Assembly (NCBI RefSeq): GCF_052324685.1
Contig: NC_135221.1
Coordinates: 24,028,592 to 24,092,591 of the forward strand
Origin: Brachyhypopomus gauderio
Lineage: Eukaryota; Chordata; Actinopteri; Gymnotiformes; Hypopomidae
Direction: 5' to 3'
Length of the DNA stretch: 64,000 nt
The notes beneath the pieces are model-generated. The model was not told where the DNA came from, ran no database searches, and worked only from the letters and a program-made list of their open reading frames with translations. Both the position numbers and the translations under genes were made by a program. Positions 36,372 to 51,402 of this stretch are shown here, piece by piece; within the stretch, counting starts at the first letter, position 1; every line of letters begins with the position of its first letter.

Positions 36372-38826
36372 CAATCAATCAATCAATCAATCAAATTTTA
36401 TTTATATAGCGCTTTTTACAACAGTTGTTGTCACAAAGCAGCTTTACAAGTGCCGAGTCCTAGCCCCCAGTGAGCAAGCCAAGGGCGACAGTGGCAAGGA
36501 AAAACTCCCTAGTTTTTGCATGAGGAAGAAACCTTGAGAGGAACCAAGACTCAGGGGGGGAGCCCATCCTCCTCTGGCCGACACCGGTCACCATGACAAC
36601 AACAACAATATAGACAGAATGTAGACAGAATGTAAAAGATGCAATAATGTCCATTTAGACCGAAAAAGATGTAATAATGTCCATCATGGTGTAGGCATCC
36701 GGTTAGGCAGGAGGTGGCCGGCCAGGATGGATCGCTTGTCTCTCCTCATCTCATTATACCTCAAGCAGGCGGGCAGCCATGTGGAGAAATGAAACAGGGA
36801 AAATTAGCTCTGTATGAGGACATATACAGGACAGGTAAAATTATAAACATTTCTGGAGTGTGGCAGCAACTCCGGCACTAAGTTAAATTATTACAGCCTA
36901 GCTAAAAAAAAAAAGGCAGAACCAGAAGGTAACATAGGCTTGGGGGCATTCTGAGACAATGGCATCCGTCCACTGCACTGTCAACAAACTTGAGTGACCA
37001 CGAGCAGTGACAGGATGACAGCACCAGCACCCCAGTCTACCATAAAACCCTTCGTCTATGAACCCCTGGATCTGTACCTTTATCTAAGGGGGATATTAAT
37101 TATCAAACGCTAGACTAAATAAGTGGGTTTTCAACCTAGATTTAAAGATTGTGACTGTGTCAGAGTCCCGGACACATTTAGGAAGATTATTCCAAAGCTG
37201 GGGGGCCTTATAAGAAAAGGCTCTTCCCCCTGCTGTTACCTTGTTAATTTGTGGAACTAATAACAGACCAGCACCCTGTGATCTTAGTTGACGTGGGGGT
37301 TCATAGTAGGAAATAAGTTCCTGGAGGTATTCAGGAGCAAGCCCGTGTAGTGCTTTATATGCTAATAATAGAATTTTAAAATCAATACGAAATTTAACTG
37401 GGAGCCAATGCAGGGCTGATAGGACTGGTCTAATATGCTGAAATTTTCTAGTTCTGGTCAGAACTCTAGCTGCGGCATTTTGAACTACTTGAAGTTTATT
37501 TAGATTCCTATTTGAACATCCTGACAGTAGTGAATTGCAGTAGTCTAGAGCTAACAAAGGCGTGCACCAATTTTTCTGCATCATCCTGTGATAATGCATT
37601 TCTTAATTTGGCAATGTTGCGGAGATGTAGAAAAGCTATCCTAGTAGTATTATCTATATATTTATCAAATGATAGGTCGGAGTCGAGTATGACGCCTAGG
37701 TTTTTGGCTACTGTGCCAGGTGTAATGGGATAGTCTGCAAGATTAAGCATTAAATTTGGAATTTTCTGTCTTGCGGCCTTAGGGCCCACAAGGAGAACTT
37801 CTGTTTTGTCCTCATTTAATTGTAGGAAGTTTAGAGACATCCAGCATTTAATATCTCTTACACAGGCCTCAATTTTTCCTAAACTGAGTTTGTCATCGGG
37901 TTTGGCTGATATGTAAAGTTGAGTGTCATCCGCATAGCAGTGAAAGTTGACACCATGTTTGTTTATAACTGTGCCCAATGGTAGCATATATAATGTAAAT
38001 AATAGTGGTCCTAAGATGGAGCCTTGCGGGACCCCATATTTAACCATTGTATGTTTGGATGAAATATTATTGAGCTCTACAAACTGATAGCGATTTGTTA
38101 AGTAAGACTGAAACCATGAAAGGGCTGTGCCTGAGACTCCAACCCAGCGTTCTAACCTTTCTAGCAAGATCCTATGATCAATTGTGTCGAAAGCTGCACT
38201 AAGATAAAGAAGCACTAACAGTGATACATAGCCTTGATCTGATGCAAGGAGGAGATCATTTGTTACTTTAACTAATGCTGTTTCAGTACTGTGATGGGGC
38301 CTAAAACCAGATTGGAACTTTTCAAATGTGTTATTCCTATGCAGATATAGGCATAATTGCTGGGCAACAGCTTTTTCTATGATCTTAGATATAAATGATG
38401 TGTTTGAAATGGGTCTATAATTAGATTGCACAGTCGGATCAAGATTTGGTTTCTTGATCAGAGGTTTGATAATTGCTAATTTACATGATTTGGGCATGTG
38501 ACCTATTGTAATGGATGAGTTAACTATAGTTAGAAGAGGTTCAGTTACAGCTGGTAATACCTCTTTTAATAACTTTGAGGGAACTGAGTCTAATGTGCAG
38601 GTAGTACAATTTAAGGAAGAAATTATTTTCTCTAATTCTGATTTTGGGAGTGGATGAAAAGCATCAAGTTTTTCTCCCGGTATGTAATTTAAATCAATAT
38701 CAACCAAACCAGATGACATACCAGTTGTATTGCTAATAAAGGGTTTTATATTTTGTCTAATATTCTCTATTTTATTATCAAAGAAATCTATAAATACATT
38801 ACTAGTGAGGTTTACTGGAATCTGAG
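36372..38826 (-). mobile_element. CR1/L2-type LINE copy C, inserted in the 41-bp satellite
   Basis: Minus strand: reverse transcriptase from near 38820 ([32 protein letters not shown]) to the C-terminus near 37096, then a 3' UTR and (ATTG)n tail at 36372. A 5-bp deletion relative to copy D near 37542 shifts the frame. The satellite word GTACA is found on both sides. Confidence 0.92.
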
Positions 38827-39068
38827 GTACAAGTACATTGAACAGTGCTGACAAACTCACTCTGTTAGTACAAGTACATTGAACAGTGCTGACAAACTCA
38901 CTCTGTTAGTACAAGTACATAGAACAGTGCTGACAAACTCACTCTGTTAGTACAAGTACATTGAACAATGCTGACAAACTCACTCTGTTAGTACAAGTAC
39001 ATTGAACAGTGCTGACAAACTCACTCTGTTAGTACAAGTACATAGAACAGTGCTGACAAACTCACTCT
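38827..39068. repeat. 41-bp satellite, segment 2
   Basis: About six units identical in type to 36155-36371. Confidence 0.92.
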
Positions 39069-40306
39069 CAATCAATCAATCAATCAAATTTTATTTATAT
39101 AGCGCTTTTTACAACAGTTGTTGTCACAAAGCAGCTTTACAAGTGCCGAGTCCTAGCCCCCAGTGAGCAAGCCAAGGGCGACAGTGGCAAGGAAAAACTC
39201 CCTAGTTTTTGCATGAGGAAGAAACCTTGAGAGGAACCAAGACTCAGGGGGGGAACCCATCCTCCTCTGGCCGACACCGGTCACCATGACAACAACAACA
39301 ACAATTTAGACAGAAAGAAGAGAAAGAAAATGAAAAATATGTAATAATGTCCATCATGATGTATGCATCCGGTTAGGCAGGAGGTGGCTGGCTCAGGATG
39401 GATCGCTGGTCTCCTCATCTCATTATTCCTCAAACAGGCGGGCAGCCATGTGGAGAAATGAAACAGGGAAAATTAGCTCTGTATGAGGACATATACAGGA
39501 CAGGTAAAATTATAAACATTTCCGGGGTGTGGCAGCAACTCCGGCATTTAGTTAAATTATTACAGCCTAGCTAAAAAGGCAGAACCAGAAGGTAACATAG
39601 GCTTGGGGGTATTCTGAGACAATGGCATCCGTCCACTGCACTGTCAACAAACTTGAGTGACCACGAGCAGTGACAGGACGACAGCACCAGCGCCCCAGTC
39701 TACCATAAAACCCTTTGTCTATGAACCCCTGGATCTGTACTTTTATCTAAGGGGGATATTAATTATCAAACGCTAAACTAAATAAGTGGGTTTTCAACCT
39801 AGACTTAAAGATTGTGACTGTGTCGGAGTCCCGGACGCATTTAGGAAGATTATTCCAAAGCTGGGGGGCCTTACAAGAAAAGGCTCTTCCCCCTGCTGTT
39901 ACCTTATTAATTTTTGGAACTAATAAAAGACCAGCACCCTGTGATCTTAGTGGGCGTGGGGGTTCGTAATAGGAAATAAGTTCCTGAAGGTACTCAGGAG
40001 CAAGCCCGTGCAATGCTTTATAAGTTAATAAAAGAATTTTAAAGTCAATACGGAATTTAACTGGGAGCCAATGCAGGGCTGATAGGACTGGACTGATATG
40101 CTGAAATTTTCTAGTTCTGGTCAGAACCCTGGCTGCGGCATTTTGAACTATTTGAAGTTTATTTAGATTCCTATTTGAACATCCTGACAGTAGTGCATTG
40201 CAGTAGTCTAATCTAGAGCTAACAAAGGCGTGCACCAATTTTTCCGCATCATCCTGTGATAATGCATTTCTTAATTTAGCAATGTTACGGAGATGTAGAA
40301 AAGCTA
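39069..40306 (-). mobile_element. CR1/L2-type LINE copy D, inserted in the same satellite
   Basis: Same subfamily as copy C but truncated further (starts at the codons for [14 protein letters not shown]). It keeps an open frame 39759-40238 and tail at 39069. ACTCT flanks both ends. Confidence 0.9.
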
Positions 40307-40514
40307 CTCTGTTAGTACAAGTACATTGAACAGTGCTGACAAACTCACTCAGTTACTACAAGTACATAGAACAGTGCTGACAAACTCACTCTGTTAGTAC
40401 AAGTACATAGAACAGTGCTGACAAACTCACTCTGTTAGTACAAGTACATTGAACAGTGCTGACAAACTCACTCTGTTAGTACAAGTACATTGAACAGTGC
40501 TGACAAACTCACTC
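40307..40514. repeat. 41-bp satellite, segment 3
   Basis: About five units; the array ends near 40514. 40515-40835 has nothing recognised. Confidence 0.9.
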
Positions 40515-40837
40515 CAGCACTCTAAAAGCATAACGGAAGAAAAGTGAGTGAAGCACAAATAACAGATTTGTAAAACATTTCCCCATCACCACCATAACTG
40601 AAATAAAATGGGTGGATAACAAATAGTGACATACCTCTCCCACGATATTAAAATGAAAAGGGAGAGTTAAGATGGGTGGTCGCTATTTATACTTGGGTGG
40701 AAAACACCACAAAAGAAGAAAACAGAAAGGGGAGGAGTCTGGATCCCACATATTCACTAGTAGATAAACAGATAAACAAATACAGTAAATTTTGTGTAAT
40801 TATACACAAGTGACAGATCAACCTGGTTACACTATCA

Positions 40838-41210
40838 CAGTGTTTAACCCAGGTACCTATGATGTGTTTAACCCAGGTGTTTAACCCAGGTACCTATGAT
40901 GTGTTTAACCCAGGTGTTTAACCCAGGTACCTATGATGTGTTTAACCCAGGTGTTTAACACAGTGTTTAACCCAGATACCTATGATGTGTTTAACCCAGG
41001 TGTTTAACACAGAGTTTAACCCAGGTACCTATGATGTGTTTAACCCAGGTGTTTAACACAGTGTTTAACCCAGGTACCTATGATGTGTTTAACCCAGGTA
41101 CCTATGATGTGTTTAACCCAGGTGTTTAACACAGTGTTTAACCCAGGTACCTATGATGTGTTTAACCCAGGTGTTTATCACAGTGTTTAACCCAGGTACC
41201 TATGATGTGC
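40838..41210. repeat. 24-bp minisatellite (GTTTAACCCAGGTACCTATG)
   Basis: Alternating GTGTTTAACCCAGGTACCTA and shorter GTGTTTAACACA units. Confidence 0.9.
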
Positions 41211-41334
41211 ATAAGAGGTTATGAGGTATGTTGCAATTGATGACAATAAGGCAATAGTGATAAAATAATCATTGAAGAATTCCATGCAAGGTTTTGATCC
41301 CTATGACATTTTGTACATGGAGAGGAAATTAGGG

Positions 41335-41575
41335 GCATTAATGGTCTGGTGGTTAGGCAACTGGTCTTGTGCCCGAAGGCTTGTGGGTTCGATTCCCAGG
41401 CCTGAGGCCATGACTGAGGTGCCGTTGAGCAAGGCACCTAACCCCAACTGCTCCTCGGGTGCCGGGCTAGGGCTGCCCACCGCTCTGGGCACGTGTGATC
41501 CACAGCCCCCTAGTAATCACTAGTGTGTGTGTGTTCTAACTGCACAGATGGGTAAATGCGGAGGACTTATGGTGA
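41335..41575 (+). mobile_element. tRNA-derived SINE, copy 1
   Basis: Box A-like TGGTCTGGTGGTTAGG at 41342 and box B GGTTCGATTCC at 41386-41396, then a body shared with 43243-43500 (GGCACCTAACCCCAACTGCT, GGGCTAGGGCTGCCCACC, GGGCACGTGTGATCCACAGC). Confidence 0.8.
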
Positions 41576-41629
41576 GTGTGAGACTACATGTGAAGAGGTG
41601 AAGGGGGTGTGTGCCATGTGGAGCTGGTG

Positions 41630-42010
41630 TGTCAGGAACAGCACATGATCGCCGTGTGATGCGGTTCACCTGCCGCTCATGGCCCCTCCCCTTCGCAACT
41701 ATTTAAGCTTCCCCCTCACTCTTCCGGGTTGTGAAGTATTCGTTGCCATGCCAATTGTTTTCTCTGTGTTGCCGCTTTTCCGTGTACCGACCTCTGCTCT
41801 CCTCCTAGACCTCGTCCCCTGCCTAGTCCCACTGTACCTCCTGGCTTCTGTCTCACCGACCCTGGACTGTCCTGACTACGATTACAACACTCCTGCACAA
41901 CACACCTTGAACGGGGTAACTCACTTGTTTGATAGCTCTGTGAACGTTGTTTCAATAAAAGCGGCTATTATCCGCACTTGGATCCTTGTCTGCCTGATTA
42001 GTATGTTACA
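41630..42010 (+). mobile_element. solo LTR with target duplication TGGTG
   Basis: TGTCAGGAAC...TATGTTACA, 381 bases, flanked by TGGTG at 41625-41629 and 42011-42015. TATTTAAG (near 41699) and AATAAA (near 41954) are placed as in a retroviral-type LTR. Different family from the TGTCACGG elements. Confidence 0.85.
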
Positions 42011-42289
42011 TGGTGAAAGCAAGGATTAATAAACTGGAGACTGTAAATGAGAAGTGGTTGTGAAATGTGATTGGTGCTGGTTTGAGTGAATTCCTGACCA
42101 GGTGTCGACTGGGGTATCTCAACTTCAAGGGCTTAGAGAGTCCTTGTGCCATCGAGAGCCAACATATTTGTTTATTGTTTACAAACTTCCAGTTACTTAA
42201 AATGTAAACACACAAATATTGGCATTAGCTATATGTATCCAGTATAATGTGCCCTCACATTCTCTTTATGACCTGTTCTGTCTATCATC

Positions 42290-42680
42290 AAGCTTCCAAT
42301 GACAGCACTGCTCTCAGGTTATAGAGTGCATTCCCCCCCCCTGCAAACCGACACGTACCCACAGCCAGCAGCAGCACACAAACACAAAGGGAGGGAGGGC
42401 GGGGACATTGCAGGACGCGTCCACTGTGGTACTGGTGCTGGAAACATGCACACATGCGCCATGTCTCCCCGGGGCGGAGTCCCAAACCGACTGGGCCATC
42501 AACGGATGACAACCACGCCCCGGTTGGTCACAGGACTGAGGCTGCCTTCAGGCTGAGTCTATGTGCGTAGGTTACCTGCCCAGGGAGTGGTTACCCTCTT
42601 CCCAGACCTACCTCTCGTCTCCAAGGAATCCCTGCCCCGGGAACAGGCACCCTATCCTCCCTCAAACCTTTTAAGGGGGC
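42290..42680 (-). mobile_element. fragment related to the interior of LTR element A
   Basis: The reverse complement resembles 30190-30570: the CTGTGACC-AACCGGGG-CGTGGTT, GGCCCAGTCGG and TGTGCTGCTGC-TGTG blocks occur in the same order. No LTR seen beside it. Confidence 0.5.
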
Positions 42681-43242
42681 CACTGGGGTGATACAAAGAT
42701 GAGTGGGTAGTGGGGATGTACAAGGGTCACAAAACACACACGGAGTCAACATAAACACACATGACAAGACAAACTAAGGCGAGAGTCAAGCATCAACAGG
42801 CTTGCATCAACCTAAACATTACAAAATGGTCCTAGCTCAACAGACACATATAACACAAAACATGACGAGCTGCGTACTTGCAATCTCAAGTCAACATACA
42901 TTTAATTAGCTAGGCATTCATGATACAAAACGTGATGAGCTATGAATTTTGTTGGACAACAATGAACTTTATTTGAAAGATAGAAATAAATAATTTACAA
43001 TATACAATATACAAACAGATACAAATATCCAGCAGACAGGCAATAAATGAATTTCCTGATAAATATATTAATTACTTATTAATTAATATTACCTTCTATT
43101 TCTGAGAATTTCATAATGTTAAAAAAAATATGTTCTTATTGGGAAACTATGTTTCATAATACTAGAATGTGTTTGGTAACTTTTTAAGGGGGCCACTGGG
43201 GTGGTACAAAGATGAGTGGGTAGTGGGGATGTACAAGGGTCA
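42668..43242. repeat. direct repeat pair of about 60 bp
   Basis: TTTTAAGGGGGCCACTGGGG and onward to GTACAAGGGTCA occurs at 42668-42730 and again at 43182-43242 with one or two changes. The second copy ends exactly where SINE copy 2 begins. The sequence between is AT-rich. Confidence 0.6.
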
Positions 43243-43500
43243 GTCATGACCTGGTGGTAGGGAACTGGTCTTGTGACCGGATGGTCATGGGTTCGATTCC
43301 CAGAGCTAAGGCCATGACTGAGGTGCCCTTGATCAAGGCACCTAACCCCAACTGCTCCCCGGGCGCCGGGCTAGGGCTGCCCACCACTCTGGGCACGTGT
43401 GATCCACAGCCCCCTAGTAATCACTAGTGTGTGTGTGTGTGTTCTGACTGCACAGATGGGTTAAAAGCGGAGGACAAATTTTGATTTGGGTGTAAAAAAA
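43243..43500 (+). mobile_element. tRNA-derived SINE, copy 2, in the 3' region of fusion gene B
   Basis: Box A-like CCTGGTGGTAGGGAACTGG and box B GGTTCGATTCC (43290-43300); body as in copy 1; ends in GGTGTAAAAAAA. Confidence 0.8.
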
Positions 43501-43595
43501 TCACAATTGACAAAATATGGCACATTTTTAACTGGTCCGATTAATCCCATTGTGTGCAATGCCTTTCCCCCAAAGACATATATGAAAATTGTGTA

Positions 43596-47674
<4,079 letters not shown>

Positions 47675-47706
47675 AGTCTCTACTGCACATCCACGATCAT
47701 ACTGCG

Positions 47707-47713
47707 CTTTATA
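47707..47713 (-). promoter_or_regulatory. TATA box of fusion gene B
   Basis: TATAAAG on the minus strand, 33 bases upstream of the ATG, so the 5' UTR would be very short. A PU.1/ETS-like GAGGAAGT lies about 50 bases further upstream (47762-47769), a myeloid-type motif. Both are read from sequence only. Confidence 0.45.
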
Positions 47714-48099
47714 GCGGCGTTATTGCGTCACACGCGTTTGAGGTCTTTCGGTAAACCCTTTGAGGAAGTTATTCTGAAGCTATAACGTTTCCTCACATTT
47801 CACTCCCGGTGTCCTCCACTGCTCAAGGGTATCTAAAACATGCACAACAAACCGAAACAAGGCAGCCTACTCTTTCCCCTACAAAGTAGACTATGGGGGA
47901 GAAGTGCTAAAAATAATTAAAAAAATAATAATCTAAATGCAAAAAAAGAATGTGTAGTGATGTTTGGCACCTCCACGCGTGCCGTAGTCACGGTGCGTCG
48001 TTGAAACCCCGCGGGTCGGTATGTGATTACTCGGTCACGTATTCGCTCAGCGTTACATTAGTGCGTCGTGGCTAATGTTTCCTCCTCTCATGCAGGATC

Positions 48100-48322
48100 C
48101 ACATTCGGGACTGTTGCCTCAGAGACTAGTACTCGGGCTTGGCGTATATAGTAATACTGGACTTTGGGTAAGTAGTGTTTTAATATGGCTGCTACCACGA
48201 GTAGTAATCATTATTAATGGGTTTAGCTAATTTGGTCCTGTTTGTTTGTTTGTTTGTTTGTAGGCTGCCGGGTGCTTCATCCTCTTCACTGAGCCTACAA
48301 TCAGTTTCGCCGTGTTGAGATC
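48100..48322 (+). other. possible spliced noncoding transcript start
   Basis: A GC-richer stretch has a donor-like TTTGG|GTAAGTAG near 48170 and a TTTGTTTGTAG acceptor near 48263, running into a 15-bp minisatellite. It lies between the divergent gene B and gatd3-like genes. No coding potential besides the repeat frame. Confidence 0.2.
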
Positions 48323-48800
48323 TGCTCCGGCTGCTGTCCTGCTGTGTTCTGTCCTGCTGTGTTCTGTTCTGCTGTGTTCTGTCCTGCTGTGTTCTGTCCT
48401 GCTGTGTTCTGTCCTGCTGTGTTCTGTTCTGCTGTGTTCTGTCCTGCTGTGTTCTGTCCTGCTGTGTTCTGTCCTGCTGTGTTCTGTTCTGCTGTGTTCT
48501 GTCCTGCTGTGTTCTGTCCTGCTGTGTTCTGTTCTGCTGTGTTCTGTCCTGCTGTGTTCTGTCCTGCTGTGTTCTGTTCTGCTGTGTTCTGTCCTGCTGT
48601 GTTCTGTTCTGCTGTGTTCTGTCCTGCTGTGTTCTGTCCTGCTGTGTTCTGTTATGGTGTGTTCTGTTCTGCTGTGTTCTGTCCTGCTGTGTTCTGTCCT
48701 GCTGTGTTCTGTCCTGCTGTGTTGTTTTGTCCTGCTGTGTTCTGTTATGGTGTGTTCTGTCCTGCTGTGTTCTGTTCTGCTGTGTTCTGTTATGGTGTTT
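48323..48800. repeat. 15-bp minisatellite (TCCTGCTGTGTTCTG)
   Basis: About 32 units alternating TCCTGC and TTCTGC, with a few TTATGG variants. It encodes LLCSV or FCPAV repeats in open frames, which I regard as artefacts. A GT array follows at 48912-48940, and 48941-49370 has nothing recognised. Confidence 0.93.
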
Positions 48801-48908
48801 TATTATAGTGCTCTCTCACGTTGTGCTGGTTCTGCCAACGGCGGTACTACCGTGCGCGAGGCCGAGAGCCGTACTTGCATACGGCAGCGCGTGGGCGTTA
48901 ATTAGAAT

Positions 48909-48942
<34 letters not shown>

Positions 48943-49371
48943 GTGTGAGGTTGTGTAAGTGTAAGTGGGTATTAATTCCTTGTTCTTGAATTTATTGTTT
49001 TGGTTTTTGGTTTGTTTATTTCCTTGTTTGTGTTGAGTTGGTTAGTTATTTTGTGTTTCATTTTGATTCCTCCTGGGGGGTGGTTGGGCGTTTGTGGTGC
49101 CCTTCTTGGGGATGTGATATCTGCTGTGCCCTCTGGGATGTAATATTTGAGTAGAGTGTACAACTTCTCGTGTGTGCGATCACTGTATTTTGGGGGATTG
49201 TCTTGCTGCTGGCCTGGTGTGCTCAGCCATTCTTTGGGGGTATTGTACAGGGCCAATAACTATATTTCTTTTGGCAGGAGCAGGGGTGAACAGTAGGGAG
49301 GCCACAGCCAGTGGTGGTGGGCATTGGCGTCCGTGAGTTCACCATTATGGTAGTGTAGTGCAGACATGTGA

Positions 49372-50145
49372 ACAAGTCACTAAGTTGCAAGTAACAAGTC
49401 TCAAGTCAATACAAGTGAGTCTCGAGTCAAGTCACCAGATGTCATTTCAATATTTAACACAATTGATGCAGTTGATTAGTAGTATATTAAGTTAGTCAGA
49501 CTAACTACCGTTAGGCATTTGAGTGTTTCGGTTCGCTTGAGTGAGATGTAGTCACAATTGTCGTCGTCACCCAATCCCCCCCCCACCCCCCCCCACCCCC
49601 CCCCCCCCCCCCGCCTCAGTGACTTTCGTCCATCCGTCTGCCGTCCCCCCCGCTTTTGAATTATCGTTTGTGCGGACCGCTGACACAAGTCAAGTTGCTC
49701 ATGTGGACCCTTGTAAAAGCATTATGTTAAATATACATAGCAGAGACTGTTTGTGCTGTTTGTTTGTACAGCCTCAAATGTCGAACAAAGTTTGAAGTGG
49801 TTGCATCTCCATCTATTATCCTGACTCCACGTCTTGCATGTCACAGTTCTTCTTTTATTCACAACAGCATAATCTTTATAATTGAACAGGATCATTTATG
49901 GGAGCATTTTGCTTGTCCTCTCTGCACAAATTCAATGCTGCTACAGCCCCCCCCCCCCCCCCCCCCCCGATTGGTTCCGGATAAACTGAGCTGAGCAGTT
50001 CACATTTTAAGGCACCATTTTATACAAAATGATCCAGTTATGTGATTCTATATTACTTATTTATTATGTTAAAATAAGGATTTCAAGTCTTAAAGCTCAA
50101 GTCCGATTCCAAGTCGGTAAAGGTAAAGTCTGTCAAGTTGAGAAG
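49372..50145. repeat. AAGTC-rich interspersed repeat with poly-C tracts
   Basis: Repeated CAAGTC words at both ends (49372-49435 and 50090-50140), as in a common fish interspersed repeat. Poly-C runs at 49577-49612 and 49948-49968. 50146-50400 resembles an LTR remnant (AATAAACATT, then TGGCATAGTCGG) without defined limits. Confidence 0.45.
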
Positions 50146-50680
50146 GTGTGAGTGTCTTTGGGTGCAACCATTTTAATAGATTGGGAGAAAAATATATAAT
50201 TGAATACTTTTGATAGTTAATAAACATTTCTACTCTAACCCTGTCGATTGCAAGACCTTGATTGAGTGGGAACCCTGGTAATTGGGATTAATTTGAGGGG
50301 TTTGTGCTCACAAATTCATTTTCCCTCGGGAGCTTGTACCCCCGGGGGTGGCATAGTCGGAGTTGCTTCCTGGTTTCTGCCACACCACTACAAATGCAAC
50401 AAAATAAATATAAATGAAAGAATAACATATAAACATGTATAGGATATTGTATTCTTAAATACGCATATAAGAATTTGCTCTATCAAATTTTAAAATTGCT
50501 AAGAAACTCTTATAGCCTACTATATAACTAGGACTTAATAATTGACTAGAGTAATTCTTTTTTTTTCTCTAGGGTTTAATATAACACCAGTGATATTGAT
50601 ATAAATATTTAAAAAGATAGCAGGCATTACTCAGCATTTTTTTTTCCTGAATAAAGGGAGGCAGTTACTGGTCTTCCTTC

Positions 50681-50689
50681 TTCCTGGAA
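50681..50689. promoter_or_regulatory. GAS/STAT-type palindrome upstream of the gatd3-like gene
   Basis: TTCCTGGAA matches the STAT consensus TTCCNGGAA exactly and sits about 60 bases upstream of the TATA box at 50747. Function is inferred. Confidence 0.4.
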
Positions 50690-50746
50690 GCGGTCCATTT
50701 GGTCTTGGTTAACTTACCGTTGTGGGAGGTACATAACTTAAGCACA

Positions 50747-50848
50747 TATAAAGGAGCAACCAGTCTGCTACTCGGTTGTACAGACACTTTGAAGGCTAGA
50801 GTGTTCTGCATCAGACTTACTTTATTTTATTTTATTACTTTATTTAAG
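50747..50848 (+). promoter_or_regulatory. TATA box and noncoding exon 1 of the gatd3-like gene
   Basis: TATAAAG at 50747-50753 is followed by a candidate untranslated exon from about 50778 to 50848, ending at a consensus donor (AAG|GTGAGT). The acceptor is at 51374-51375, ahead of the coding exon. The leader is TTTATT-rich. Confidence 0.5.
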
Positions 50849-51402
50849 GTGAGTAATATATTCCCGCTAACTGAAAATAAATTATACAGAACCGAGGCTT
50901 GGGTTACAGAAATGCTTTATTCTGTTTGCAAGTATGACATCAGATTATGTTAGGTAGGTTAGGAACATTACATCAGCTTGTGTTAGGTAAGCTTAGGAAC
51001 ATTACATCAGTAATGTTCATCTCAGGCAATGCGTTTCCAGAGTAAATATGCATTCTGTAAATGGCATTTTTGTAATCTGTGGTTGTTATTGTTGCCTGTC
51101 TCCACACCTACTCTCTGCTGTTCTTGTTTACATTAACTGCCTGGAAACCGAGGTGGCAACATGTTACCTGGAAAAAGGTCCATAGAGACCGCAAGTGCTG
51201 CTTGAATTTTTAATATGGCAGAGATGCTGTGTCATGTCGTTTACCTTCGTTTTGTATCTCATCTCCTTGGTTTCCTTAGGTGAACATTAAACAAAGTCCA
51301 ACACATTTTGTTATGCTAGTTTAGCAGTGCTGTGCAACTGTAGACATTTTTTTTGTTTGTTTTTGTCTATATCAGATCACTGAGCTGTATTTCTTGGGTA
51401 CA

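Noticed and set aside
41342-41400. tRNA gene
   Set aside because: Box A and B are present but the body and the second copy show a tRNA-derived SINE; no cloverleaf is completed.
48312-48905. 197-residue frame of LLCSV repeats
   Set aside because: Encoded by a 15-bp minisatellite; also open in a second frame.
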